From NCBI RefSeq assembly GCF_000613805.1, contig NZ_BAJR01000012.1, positions 1 through 64,000 on the forward strand: a DNA stretch of 64,000 nucleotides. The letters run 5' to 3'. Numbering within the stretch: position 1 is the stretch's first letter; every line of letters starts with the position of its first letter. The stretch comes from Phocaeicola paurosaccharolyticus JCM 15092. Its GTDB lineage: Bacteria > Bacteroidota > Bacteroidia > Bacteroidales > Bacteroidaceae. This document shows positions 47,186-55,250 of this stretch, piece after piece. A program made the position numbers and the translations under genes. Under the pieces are notes generated by a model that ran no database searches, had not been told where the DNA came from, and worked only from the letters and a program-made list of their open reading frames with translations.

Positions 47186-49144
47186 ATGCGAAAACTATTA
47201 TTTATTGCTGGTCTGTTCATGCCAATGTTGGCTTTGGCACAGACGGTAGCTACAACATCGTCACACAGTGTAACCAGTCCTGACGGTAAACTTGTAGTCA
47301 ATGTAACCTCACAAGATGGTAAGCCATCTTACAACATTGTTTACGGAGGAGTAGAGTTTCTCGGGAAATCACCACTTGGCGTTAAGTGTGACCTTGGCGA
47401 TTTTACAAGCAATATGACTCTTGAGAGTGAAAAAAGTGAGAAGTTGGATCAGAAATACACTGTACCTACTATTAAGAGCCGTAATGTTCACTATGTAGCC
47501 AACGAAACTATATATAAATTCACTCAGAACGGTAAACTAGTGTATGATATTCAGTTCCGTGTAAGCAATAATGATGTGGCATTCAGATATCATATCTATC
47601 CTCAGAAGAACAAACATTGCTGTGTGATTAATCAGGAGTTGACAGGATTTACATTGCCTGATGGTTCTACAACATTCCTTTGCCCTCAGAGCAAACCTAT
47701 GCAGGGTTTTGGAAACTCATCTCCAAGTTATGAGACATCATATACTGTAGACGATGTGTTAGGAAAAAATGGTTGGGGTGAAGGCTACACTTTCCCATGC
47801 CTTTTCCGTAATGGAGATAAAGGATGGGTACTTATTTCAGAGACAGGTGTAAGCAGTAAATATTGTGCCAGCCGACTAATGGGAGGTAACGGCAATACAT
47901 ACTCTATAGGTTTCCCAAATCAAGGTGAGTGTAACGGAAATGGTACAGCAGCTCCTGGTCTTGCTCTTCCTGGCGATACTCCTTGGAGGACTATAACTAT
48001 CGGCAAAACACTTGCTCCAATAGTTGAGACAACAGTACCTTTCGATGTTGTTGAACCTCTGTACGAAGCATCACAAGAGTATGTTTATGGTAAGGGAAGT
48101 TGGAGTTGGATTATCGGCATGGATTCAAGCTGTAACTTCGACGAACAGAAGAGATATGTAGACTTTTCGTCAGCTATGGGCTATCAGTCAGTTCTTGTTG
48201 ATGCTCTATGGGATGTACAGATTGGAAAAGAGAAGATGGCTGAACTATCTAAGTATGCTAAGAGCAAGAATGTAGGACTTTTCCTATGGTACAACTCTAA
48301 TGGCTATTGGAACTCAGCTCCTCAATCTCCACGTGGTATCATGGATAATGCAATAGAGAGAAAGAAAGAGATGAAATGGCTTAAGAGCATCGGCGTTAAG
48401 GGTTTGAAAGTTGATTTCTTCGGAGGTGACAAACAGATGATGATGCAGCTATATGAAGATATTCTTTCGGATGCAAATGAGTATGGGCTTATGGTAATAT
48501 TCCACGGATGTACACTTCCAAGAGGCTGGGAACGTATGTATCCTAACTTTGTTGCTTCTGAGGCTGTGCTGGCAAGTGAGAATATGCATTTCGGCCAGGG
48601 CAGCTGTGATGCTGAGGCTTTCAATGTATGCCTTCACACATTTATACGCAACACAGTAGGAAGCATGGACTTTGGCGGCAGCACCTTGAATAAGTTCTAT
48701 AATGCTAACAATGACCGTGGAACACGTCGTATGACATCCGATGTTTGTGCTTTGGCAACAGCTGTACTTTACCAGAGTGCAATGCAGCATTTCGCTATGG
48801 CTCCAAATAACCTTACAGATGCTCCTGCATGGGCTATTGACTTTATGAAACGAGTTCCAACACAGTGGGATGAGGTAAAATATATAGATGGCTATCCAGG
48901 CAAATATGTTGTAATGGCTCGCCGTTGTGGTGAAAAATGGTATATTGCAGCAGTTAATGCTCAGAAAGAGGCTTTGAATATCAAGGTTAAGCTACCTATG
49001 GTTGCTGCAGGAAGTGAGTATATGGAGTACACTGACAATGATAAGTTGGAAGGAACTGTTAAGAAAGTGAAGATGAACAAGAAGCAGGAGGTTAAACTCT
49101 ATATTCCATGTAATGGTGCTTACTTGGCTGAGACGGCAGAATAA
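47186..49144 (+). CDS. GH97-family alpha-glycosidase, probably retaining type
   Basis: This 652-residue protein has a signal peptide (MRKLLFIAGLFMPMLALA), an N-terminal beta-sandwich (about 25-275; VTSPDGKLVVNVTSQDGKPSYNIVYGG), a TIM barrel (about 280-560) and a C-terminal beta domain. The barrel has the Asp of GLKVDFFGGDKQ (about 413), the position used as nucleophile by retaining GH97 enzymes, and a Glu in FVASEAVLASE. Known retaining members are alpha-galactosidases, while inverting members such as SusB are alpha-glucosidases. Alpha-galactosidase activity would fit pectic or hemicellulose side chains; this is inference. Confidence 0.9.
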   Translation: MRKLLFIAGLFMPMLALAQTVATTSSHSVTSPDGKLVVNVTSQDGKPSYNIVYGGVEFLGKSPLGVKCDLGDFTSNMTLESEKSEKLDQKYTVPTIKSRNVHYVANETIYKFTQNGKLVYDIQFRVSNNDVAFRYHIYPQKNKHCCVINQELTGFTLPDGSTTFLCPQSKPMQGFGNSSPSYETSYTVDDVLGKNGWGEGYTFPCLFRNGDKGWVLISETGVSSKYCASRLMGGNGNTYSIGFPNQGECNGNGTAAPGLALPGDTPWRTITIGKTLAPIVETTVPFDVVEPLYEASQEYVYGKGSWSWIIGMDSSCNFDEQKRYVDFSSAMGYQSVLVDALWDVQIGKEKMAELSKYAKSKNVGLFLWYNSNGYWNSAPQSPRGIMDNAIERKKEMKWLKSIGVKGLKVDFFGGDKQMMMQLYEDILSDANEYGLMVIFHGCTLPRGWERMYPNFVASEAVLASENMHFGQGSCDAEAFNVCLHTFIRNTVGSMDFGGSTLNKFYNANNDRGTRRMTSDVCALATAVLYQSAMQHFAMAPNNLTDAPAWAIDFMKRVPTQWDEVKYIDGYPGKYVVMARRCGEKWYIAAVNAQKEALNIKVKLPMVAAGSEYMEYTDNDKLEGTVKKVKMNKKQEVKLYIPCNGAYLAETAE

Positions 49145-49165
49145 TAAGGAACAACAATTTATATT

Positions 49166-50848
49166 ATGAATAATTTTTTATCAAAAAGTATACTCGGCTT
49201 AGCTTTGGGAATTACAGCTACAGTTGGAGTAAATGCAGCAGGCACTTTAAAAGCTGACAAAAACAGTGCCGAGTTTTCAAAATTCATCTATCAAGGAAAA
49301 GATAGAGTTTATCAGGAGAACCCATTAAAGGAGGGAGAGTTTTATAATCCAATCCTTCAGGGATGCTATCCTGACCCAAGTATATGTCGCAAGGGCAACG
49401 ATTACTATCTTGTAACATCCACATTTGCAATGTTCCCGGGTGTACCTATCTTCCATTCTACAGATCTTGTAAACTGGAAACAGATTGGTCACGTACTCGA
49501 TCGTAAGTCACAACTCAAGGTTGAGGATTGTGGTATATCAGCAGGTATCTATGCACCGACTATCCGTTACAATGCAAACAATGATACATTCTATATGATT
49601 ACTACACAGTTCTCAGGAGGTTTTGGTAATATCGTTGTTAAGACAAAAGATCCTATGAAGGGATGGAGTGATCCTATAAAGCTTGCTTTCAATGGTATTG
49701 ACCCGGACATCTTCTTCGATGATAACGGTAAGGCATATATAGTACATAATGATGCTCCGGACAGAGGCAAGGAGTTGTATGAAGGCCATCGTGTAATTAA
49801 AATTTGGGAATACGATGTAGAGAAAGATTCTGTTATTCAGGGAACATCAAAGATTATCGTTGATGGTGGTGTAGACATTACAAAGAAACCTATCTGGATT
49901 GAGGCTCCTCACATGTATAAGAAGAATGGTAAATACTATCTTATGTGTGCTGAAGGTGGAACAGGAGATAACCATAGTGAGGTAGTATTCATCAGTGATT
50001 CACCAAAAGGCCCATTCAAACCTTGGAACAACAACCCAATACTTAGTCAGCGTCATCTTCCAACAGATCGCCCAAATAAAATTGACTGGGCAGGACATGC
50101 AGATATCGTTGAGGGACAGGATGGAAAATATTATGGAGTATTCTTAGGTATACGTCCTAACACAGCTAACATGGTGAATACAGGTCGTGAGACATTCATC
50201 CTTCCGGTTGACTGGAGCGGTACTTTCCCTGTATTCGAGAATGGTCTTATTCCTATGGAGTGCAAGATTAAAACACCGGCTGGTGTTGTGAACCATCAAG
50301 GTAAGGACGGATTCTTCCAGAATGGTAATTTCACATTTACAGAGAATTTCACCTCTGCTAATTTGGACTACCGTTGGGTCGGTCTTCGTACAGATCCTAA
50401 GGATATTGTTACTATAGGCAAGAAGGGTGGACTAAAGATGGTTACTTATGCATCAAACATTAAAGAAGTTAAGCCAATCTCTGCACTTTTCTATCGTCAG
50501 CAGCATGCACGTTTCTCAGCACAGACAACAGTTAACTTCAAGCCTAAGAGTGACAATGATCTTGCAGGACTGACATGTTATCAGAGCGAGCGATTCAACT
50601 ATGTATTCGGTATTACCAAAGAGGGCAAGAAAGATATATTGATTCTTGCAAGAACAGAGAGAGGCAAGACAACAATAATCGCTAAGACAGAGGTTGATGT
50701 TAAGCAGCCAATCACACTCTATGTAGATGGTATGGACAATGATTATAAGTTCAACTACTCTGTTGGTGGTGAAGTTATGAACTTGGTGGAACTGTTTCAG
50801 GAGATATTCTCTCTACCAATAGAGCAGGAGGTTTCACCGGCGCAATGA
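49166..50848 (+). CDS. GH43-family glycosidase with C-terminal beta-sandwich, tail disrupted by a one-base frameshift
   Basis: The open frame gives 560 residues. It has a signal peptide, a GH43 propeller (about 65-380; base Asp in GCYPDPSIC, modulator Asp in NGIDPDIFF, acid Glu in WIEAPHMYKKNG) and a concanavalin-like domain (about 395-560). The last residues of this frame (VELFQEIFSLPIEQEVSPAQ) look wrong. Adding one G to GG at 50785-50786 gives instead LGGTVSGDILSTNRAGGF and on to a stop at 50884-50886, which completes the sandwich strand (full length about 573). An alpha-L-arabinofuranosidase or beta-xylosidase role is likely. It is the last gene of the operon; a strong terminator follows. 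Confidence 0.85.
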   Translation: MNNFLSKSILGLALGITATVGVNAAGTLKADKNSAEFSKFIYQGKDRVYQENPLKEGEFYNPILQGCYPDPSICRKGNDYYLVTSTFAMFPGVPIFHSTDLVNWKQIGHVLDRKSQLKVEDCGISAGIYAPTIRYNANNDTFYMITTQFSGGFGNIVVKTKDPMKGWSDPIKLAFNGIDPDIFFDDNGKAYIVHNDAPDRGKELYEGHRVIKIWEYDVEKDSVIQGTSKIIVDGGVDITKKPIWIEAPHMYKKNGKYYLMCAEGGTGDNHSEVVFISDSPKGPFKPWNNNPILSQRHLPTDRPNKIDWAGHADIVEGQDGKYYGVFLGIRPNTANMVNTGRETFILPVDWSGTFPVFENGLIPMECKIKTPAGVVNHQGKDGFFQNGNFTFTENFTSANLDYRWVGLRTDPKDIVTIGKKGGLKMVTYASNIKEVKPISALFYRQQHARFSAQTTVNFKPKSDNDLAGLTCYQSERFNYVFGITKEGKKDILILARTERGKTTIIAKTEVDVKQPITLYVDGMDNDYKFNYSVGGEVMNLVELFQEIFSLPIEQEVSPAQ

Positions 50849-50910
50849 TAGGACTCTACACTACAAAAGGAAATACAATAAAATAGTTTAGTTCAAATTA
50901 ATTTTGCCAT

Positions 50911-50952
50911 TATAGGGGCTCTCTTAGAAATAGGAGAGTCCCTATTTTTTTG
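50911..50952 (+). terminator. Terminator of the CE6-GH5/GH127/GH97/GH43 operon
   Basis: ATAGGGGCTCTC pairs with GAGAGTCCCTAT (one G-T wobble) around a 10-nt loop, followed by seven T. It lies 25 bases after the restored GH43 stop. Confidence 0.88.
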
Positions 50953-50996
50953 AGTGTTATTTTAGATACGAGTACAAAAATGTAGTATGCGATGAA

Positions 50997-51032
50997 GTCT
51001 AGATACTATTAATAATTTCTACTATTGTAGAT
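50997..51032 (+). CRISPR. Solitary type V-A (Cas12a)-like CRISPR repeat
   Basis: The 3' part AATTTCTACTATTGTAGAT (51014-51032) matches the crRNA handle conserved across Cas12a systems: stem TCTAC/GTAGA with loop TATT, preceded by TAAT. The 5' part also fits, since 36 bases back the segment begins GTCTA, as in the Francisella Cas12a repeat, giving the usual 36-nt length. No further intact copy follows at 60-70 base spacing, so this is not an ordinary array. The bases after it, starting TTCCCTAAACTATACAG, would be the guide if it is transcribed rightward. No cas gene is in the window. Recognition rests on my memory of Cas12a repeats. Confidence 0.7.
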
Positions 51033-51173
51033 TTCCCTAAACTATACAGAAGCTTACTATGGCTCACTTCGTAACATGGGGAATTTAACAAATTCTATTT
51101 CTTCTTGATTAATAATATTATCTTTGTCTCATGCAAAGAAAAGTGATGATCAATTATTTTTATAGTTCAGAAA

Positions 51174-51251
51174 AATGAATCATGATTCATTGTTCAACCG
51201 ATCACGATTCATTGTTCAACCGATCATGATTCATTGTTCAACCGATCACGA
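51174..51251. repeat. Three tandem 22-nt repeats led by an 18-bp palindrome
   Basis: Units at 51181-51202, 51203-51224 and 51225-51246 differ only at the third base: CA(T/C)GATTCATTG then TTCAACCGAT. A five-base fragment CACGA follows. The first unit overlaps the perfect palindrome AATGAATCATGATTCATT (51174-51191). The T/C position alternates T, C, T, C. There is no open reading frame; it lies between the two CRISPR-like repeat copies. Confidence 0.85.
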
Positions 51252-51301
51252 CATATTTAGCATCACAGATAATAGACCGATTTCTGAGCCCTCGCTATCT
51301 G

Positions 51302-51337
51302 GTATAAGTACTATTAGTAATTTCTACTATTTAGGAT
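51302..51337 (+). repeat. Degenerate second copy of the CRISPR-like repeat
   Basis: The first 30 bases match those of the copy at 50997 at 26 of 30 positions, including the run TAATTTCTACTATT. The last six read TAGGAT instead of GTAGAT, which breaks the TCTAC/GTAGA stem. It lies in the same orientation, 305 bases downstream. A decayed 3' end is common in the last repeat of a CRISPR array. Confidence 0.65.
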
Positions 51338-51395
51338 GAATACTATAAATTAAAGAATAATATTATGACCGTATGTGGTTAATGAATTAGAGAAC

Positions 51396-51755
51396 TTATT
51401 CATTAACCACATTGTCGAAGTTCTCCTTTGCCCATTTAATCAAACTTTCAAGGCTCGGCATAAGACTTTTCCCAAGATCAGTCAGAGAATACTCTACACG
51501 CGGTGGAACTTCAGGGTAAAGTTTTCTATTCACTAAATTGTTCTTTTCAAGATTCTTTAATGTCTGTGAGAGCATCTTTTGAGAGCAGTCAGTCATGTTA
51601 CGACGTAGCTCATTGAAACGCATCACTCCTCCATCACACATGTGCAAATGATATAATACAATTAATGACCACTTATCTCCGAACTTAGCAACTACGTGGC
51701 GTATCGGGCATGCGAGATATGCCAAATTCACTCTCTCTTCTTCTTTTGTTTGCAT
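51396..51755 (-). CDS. HxlR-family transcription regulator
   Basis: This 119-residue winged-helix protein has the family signature CPIRHVVAKFGDKWSLIVLYHL (Cys17 and the DKW motif), then MRFNELRRNMTDCSQKMLSQTLKNLEKNNLVNRKLYPEVPPRVEYSLTDLGKSL. HxlR proteins often sense reactive electrophiles or oxidants through the conserved Cys. It diverges from a small cupin gene, which is its likely target. Confidence 0.9.
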   Translation of the reverse strand: MQTKEEERVNLAYLACPIRHVVAKFGDKWSLIVLYHLHMCDGGVMRFNELRRNMTDCSQKMLSQTLKNLEKNNLVNRKLYPEVPPRVEYSLTDLGKSLMPSLESLIKWAKENFDNVVNE

Positions 51756-51798
51756 AATATATTGTTGTTTTCCATGTAAAGGTACTTTTTGTAATCAG

Positions 51799-51835
51799 GT
51801 TACTAAAAGTTACTAAGTTAACATTGGTTAATGTT
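51799..51835. promoter_or_regulatory. Candidate HxlR operator repeats
   Basis: Two direct GTTACTAA words (51799-51806 and 51809-51816) are followed by the inverted repeat AACATT-GGTT-AATGTT (51820-51835). A related GGTAACTA occurs further right near 51878. They lie in the gap between the divergent HxlR and cupin genes. Confidence 0.4.
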
Positions 51836-51904
51836 GTAAGTTGTTTCTCTTTGTTTTTCAATAATTCCTACTTTTTGGTAACTATATAACACTTTTGTAA
51901 CCTC

Positions 51905-51934
51905 TTGTAAACTATTATATTATCTTTAAATTTG
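51905..51934 (+). promoter_or_regulatory. Promoter for the cupin gene
   Basis: TTG (51905-51907) and TAAATTTG (51927-51934) are spaced 19 bases, a near-ideal Bacteroidota -33/-7 pair. The leader to the ATG at 52043 would be about 100 bases. Confidence 0.65.
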
Positions 51935-52042
51935 CATTGTCGGAAATAAAGATGTGTTACTAAATAAAATAGAATAGTAATAGATCTATTAACTCCGAAT
52001 TTTAAAGTAATCATCAATAACAGTTCATAAGAAATTAATATT

Positions 52043-52399
52043 ATGAGTAATTTTAAGAAGACAACAGTAGATATGAGTGCGTCACGCACTGAACTACATG
52101 ACTTGTTGAACCTTACTGGTTCAGAGGTATCTATAAACAACCTACCTGCTGGTGCAAAGGTCCCGTTCGTTCATATACATAAAAAGAATGAGGAGGTATA
52201 TGGTGTTCTCGCCGGTAAAGGTTTTATGAATATAGATGGTGAAGATATCGCACTAAATGCAGGTGACTGGTTACGTGTGGATCCTTCGGCAAAGCGTCAG
52301 TTGCGTGCAGCAGAAGATAGCGCAATCACAGTGCTATGCATTCAGGCACAGGCAGGATCGCTGGCAGATTATTCACTAACTGATGGTGTAATAGTATGA
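52043..52399 (+). CDS. Small cupin-domain protein
   Basis: This 118-residue single-domain cupin has motif 1 VPFVHIHKKNEEVYGVLAGKGFMNIDGE (metal ligands His, His, Glu) and motif 2 LNAGDWLRVDPSAKRQLRA, where the usual His is replaced by Arg-Gln. It may bind a metal or a small ligand in the cytoplasm. The HxlR-cupin divergent pairing is common and suggests an electrophile or redox response. The substrate is unknown. A terminator follows. Confidence 0.82.
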   Translation: MSNFKKTTVDMSASRTELHDLLNLTGSEVSINNLPAGAKVPFVHIHKKNEEVYGVLAGKGFMNIDGEDIALNAGDWLRVDPSAKRQLRAAEDSAITVLCIQAQAGSLADYSLTDGVIV

Positions 52400-52437
52400 T
52401 GTTTGGATTTATGCCACTTTATACATATTGCTATAAT

Positions 52438-52477
52438 AAAGAAAAACTCATCAACCGAAGTCGATGAGCTTTCTTTA
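52438..52477. terminator. Terminator between cupin and NGN-like genes
   Basis: AAAGAAA-CTCATC pairs with GATGAG-TTTCTTT around a loop near 52453-52461, with A-rich and T-rich flanks that would serve both convergent genes. Confidence 0.7.
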
Positions 52478-52512
52478 TATTGATAAATTTCCAATTATTA
52501 ATGTAGGTTCAG

Positions 52513-53676
52513 CTATCCCTCTCTCTCCAACTCTTGCACCTCTTCTTCTGTCAGTTTACGGATATTACTGATATTTACCTTGATAGCCGGTATCTGTATG
52601 TTACCTCCAAGTTCGTTACCGATGCTGAAAGCAATGTATAGATCTTTGCCTTTGCGGCTTAATTTACCAACTCTTCCAAAGAAAGCGCTATCACTGTTTG
52701 TGTATACCACATGTTCATCTATGCAATAGTCGAAAGAGTCATATTCAAGTTCTCCTGAGCATATAGATGTGGCAAACATGAAGTTTGTCATAGCATTCTC
52801 ATTTATGGTGACAGGTCTCATCTTGCCATCAAACTTGCTCTTCATTACCGCTCTTGATAAATTGGGAATACCATATTTAATATTCTTATCAATAATAGGA
52901 AGGTTGCTTATGGTTGTCTTTAAGAACAGATAACCATGACATAACAGTTTGATATGCTCTACACCATTTCTGTCCGTATACTTTCTTTTAGGCAGGAATG
53001 GGAAACATGGACGAGCTTCTCCTCTTCGTATAGCATCAGCCATATCTATATTCCAGTTGCATAGTATGTCATACCACTTTTCTTCATTAAATGTGCGCAA
53101 TACCATCCATCTTGTCTTCTCACGATATAGTTTTTCCTCTTCTTTCTTCTCCGTTGGCTCTTTGTATGTGCCTTTAGGGACAGGAATAAATATATTAATA
53201 TTTTCCAGGAGTTTTATGTAGAACTTGTCAATAGGAGCTTTCTGAACCTTTTGATAATAGCCTTTAAAATCTTTCATATGAAGATAATCTATAGAACACT
53301 CTTTAGCTTTAGAAGGTATGCTATTTGTAATTCTGATCTCTCCGTTGTAATTGTGTAAAATCATCTCTGTCTGTCTTATAATAAGGTCATCATATAAAAC
53401 AGGTACGTTGTGATTGTCTCGTGAAAGCTTATATATATTGCTATCTTTTTCTTTTTCAAGGAAGTTAGTTATAGTATCAATATCAGTATTTACATAGAGA
53501 AATTGTACATAATTGCTAGCTAAAAATTGTAGGCAACTGGCAGGATATGTTTTATCAGAAAGATATACAAAAGATATGGAAGATTCAGTAAGCCTATGCT
53601 TTGCTTCTTCAATAAGTCCTTTGTTTCTTACTTTTAGCCTATACCAAGGTTGATTATCTGTGTTTTTACTAATCAT
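52513..53676 (-). CDS. Putative NusG/UpxY-like factor with two NGN-like domains
   Basis: I do not recognise a named family for the whole 387-residue protein. Its N-terminal part opens PWYRLKVRNKGLIEEAKHRL and continues ASNYVQFLYVNTDIDTITNFLEK and VPVLYDDLIIRQTEMI. Its middle part opens RWMVLRTFNEEKWYDIL and continues PKRKYTDRNGVEHIKLLCHGYLFLKT. Both follow the NusG N-terminal (NGN) pattern: W-x-V/L-x-R start, then Y-x-F-x beta strand. A C-terminal stretch (about 320-385; GRVGKLSRKGKDLYIAFSIGNELGG) looks KOW-like. UpxY proteins in Bacteroidales are specialised NusG relatives at capsule loci. No capsule genes lie here. The assignment is inference from motif pattern. Confidence 0.5.
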   Translation of the reverse strand: MISKNTDNQPWYRLKVRNKGLIEEAKHRLTESSISFVYLSDKTYPASCLQFLASNYVQFLYVNTDIDTITNFLEKEKDSNIYKLSRDNHNVPVLYDDLIIRQTEMILHNYNGEIRITNSIPSKAKECSIDYLHMKDFKGYYQKVQKAPIDKFYIKLLENINIFIPVPKGTYKEPTEKKEEEKLYREKTRWMVLRTFNEEKWYDILCNWNIDMADAIRRGEARPCFPFLPKRKYTDRNGVEHIKLLCHGYLFLKTTISNLPIIDKNIKYGIPNLSRAVMKSKFDGKMRPVTINENAMTNFMFATSICSGELEYDSFDYCIDEHVVYTNSDSAFFGRVGKLSRKGKDLYIAFSIGNELGGNIQIPAIKVNISNIRKLTEEEVQELEREG

Positions 53677-54140
53677 GGAGCTTAAATAGGTTACAAAAAG
53701 TCTATTTTACTTTCCGTATGCAAATTTACTACATTCTTTTATGAACTTGAACATTATTATTCATTTTATTATGTTCTACAATCTATTTTGTAGTAAAATA
53801 GATGATTTTGAATATAAAAACTAACTGATATACTGATGCTTAAGATTAATAAGATTTTTTTAATAATAGGAATCAAACATAAAAATATGCCTTCTGTTTT
53901 TTTATATTTCTTGCGATTGCAGATATAAATAATATATCGGTTTGATTGAATGTCTGGTTGCTTTTTTATATCAATTCTGAAAATAAAGGTAAATAGACGG
54001 TCATGAAACATCTTTTATAATATAGAAAAAGAGAATGTAAAGTATGATTTTTTATTTTATTATCCAGTTTATTGCTTATAATGAGCTAGTTATTCAAAAA
54101 AAATATTTACTTTTATAAAAACTATTTGTACTATAATCTT
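53677..54140. other. Intergenic, very AT-rich, no gene seen
   Basis: A possible 80-codon frame on the minus strand (53769-54011) has low-complexity, strand-alternating hydrophobic content and no ribosome-binding site I trust. No -7 box matches TAnnTTTG before the hydrolase gene; ACTATTTGTA near 54121 is one base short of it. Confidence 0.45.
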
Positions 54141-55250
54141 ATGTTACGTCTAATACTATTTCTTTCTTCGCTTTTGGTAAGCATAAACTTGTTCTCTTTT
54201 ACTTCAGAGATAAAAACAATCAAATTAAACGATGGAGAGAAAATCTCTGCTCGTTTGGCTCTTCCTGATAGTAGAACAGATAAAATTATCATCTGCATTC
54301 ATGGAACAGGGCCTAATACCTATCTCACCAAAAGAACAAACTTCAATTTCTATGATGAACTGGCAAAAGGGTTTTGTGAGAATGGGGTAGGGTTCTTTAC
54401 ATACAGCCGTCGTGGATGTAAGAATGGAAATGTTCCACCATATTTTACTGATGTAGACTCTTTACAATATTCTAAATATACTCCATTACAAGAGGTACAA
54501 GATGTGGAGTGTATGATAAAATCTATATTGAAAGACAAGAGGTTTAAAAATAGCAAGATAATACTCTATGGATTAAGTGAGGGGACAATAATTGCATCGA
54601 TGATTGCTGAAAGGAAGAAAGTACGGGTCGATGCTATCTTACTACATGGATATTGTAATGAGAATCTGTTAGACATAATAAAATGGCAGAATGAGGGAAA
54701 TAGTACAATGGTAACTATAAATCCTATATTCGATAAGGATGGAGATAAAGCTATCAGTAGGGCAGAGTATGAAAATAAAGATGAATTAGTTTCAAAGTAT
54801 AGGAAAGCAATCTTTAAGGACATTGCTTTTGATAAATATGATGTCAACAAGGATAGTGTAATAAATATAATTGATATTACGAAGTTGCGTGCTCCTTTCC
54901 ATGCCGAACTGTTGAAAAGGGTGAGTGATAATGACTGGATGTGGATAAGGACAAACTATTTCAATGTGACTCCTCAATGGTTTACTGAGCATTTTGCTAT
55001 TGAGGCTAACAAGACAAGGCTATTGAGAGTGGATATTCCTATACATATATTCCATGGAACTGACGATGCTAATGTCCCGGTTGAAAGTGTATACGATTTA
55101 CAGAAACGATTTGATATATGCCATAAAACCAACTTGACAATACATATTTTCGAAAAACATAGTCATGATCTTAATTTCTATGATATAATAACAAAGAAGG
55201 ATTGGTCGCAGGGACATAAGGCAATATTTAAAGTGGCCGAAGAGTTGTAA
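54141..55250 (+). CDS. Exported alpha/beta hydrolase with two inserted EF-hand-like loops
   Basis: I use the ATG at 54141 (MLRLILFLSSLLVSINLFSFTSE, a signal peptide); a TTG lies five codons earlier. The 369-residue protein has the oxyanion motif CIHGTG, the nucleophile Ser in YGLSEGT, the acid Asp in HGTDDANVP and the catalytic His in KHSHDLNFY. Between strands 5 and 6 an insert carries two calcium-loop patterns: DKDGDKAISRAE (about 202-213) and DVNKDSVINIID (about 240-251). It may be a calcium-stabilised esterase or peptidase-like hydrolase. It is transcribed alone, next to the pectin operon. Confidence 0.78.
   Translation: MLRLILFLSSLLVSINLFSFTSEIKTIKLNDGEKISARLALPDSRTDKIIICIHGTGPNTYLTKRTNFNFYDELAKGFCENGVGFFTYSRRGCKNGNVPPYFTDVDSLQYSKYTPLQEVQDVECMIKSILKDKRFKNSKIILYGLSEGTIIASMIAERKKVRVDAILLHGYCNENLLDIIKWQNEGNSTMVTINPIFDKDGDKAISRAEYENKDELVSKYRKAIFKDIAFDKYDVNKDSVINIIDITKLRAPFHAELLKRVSDNDWMWIRTNYFNVTPQWFTEHFAIEANKTRLLRVDIPIHIFHGTDDANVPVESVYDLQKRFDICHKTNLTIHIFEKHSHDLNFYDIITKKDWSQGHKAIFKVAEEL

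Noticed and set aside
51181..51251. A CRISPR array made of the 22-nt units
   Set aside because: The units are directly adjacent with no spacers.
50997..51337. A normal multi-spacer CRISPR array
   Set aside because: Only one intact and one decayed repeat are present, 305 bases apart. No copies occur at the expected 60-70 base spacing, and no cas gene is in the window.
53769..54011. An 80-codon frame on the minus strand
   Set aside because: AT-rich composition alone explains it; there is no promoter, ribosome-binding site or family resemblance.
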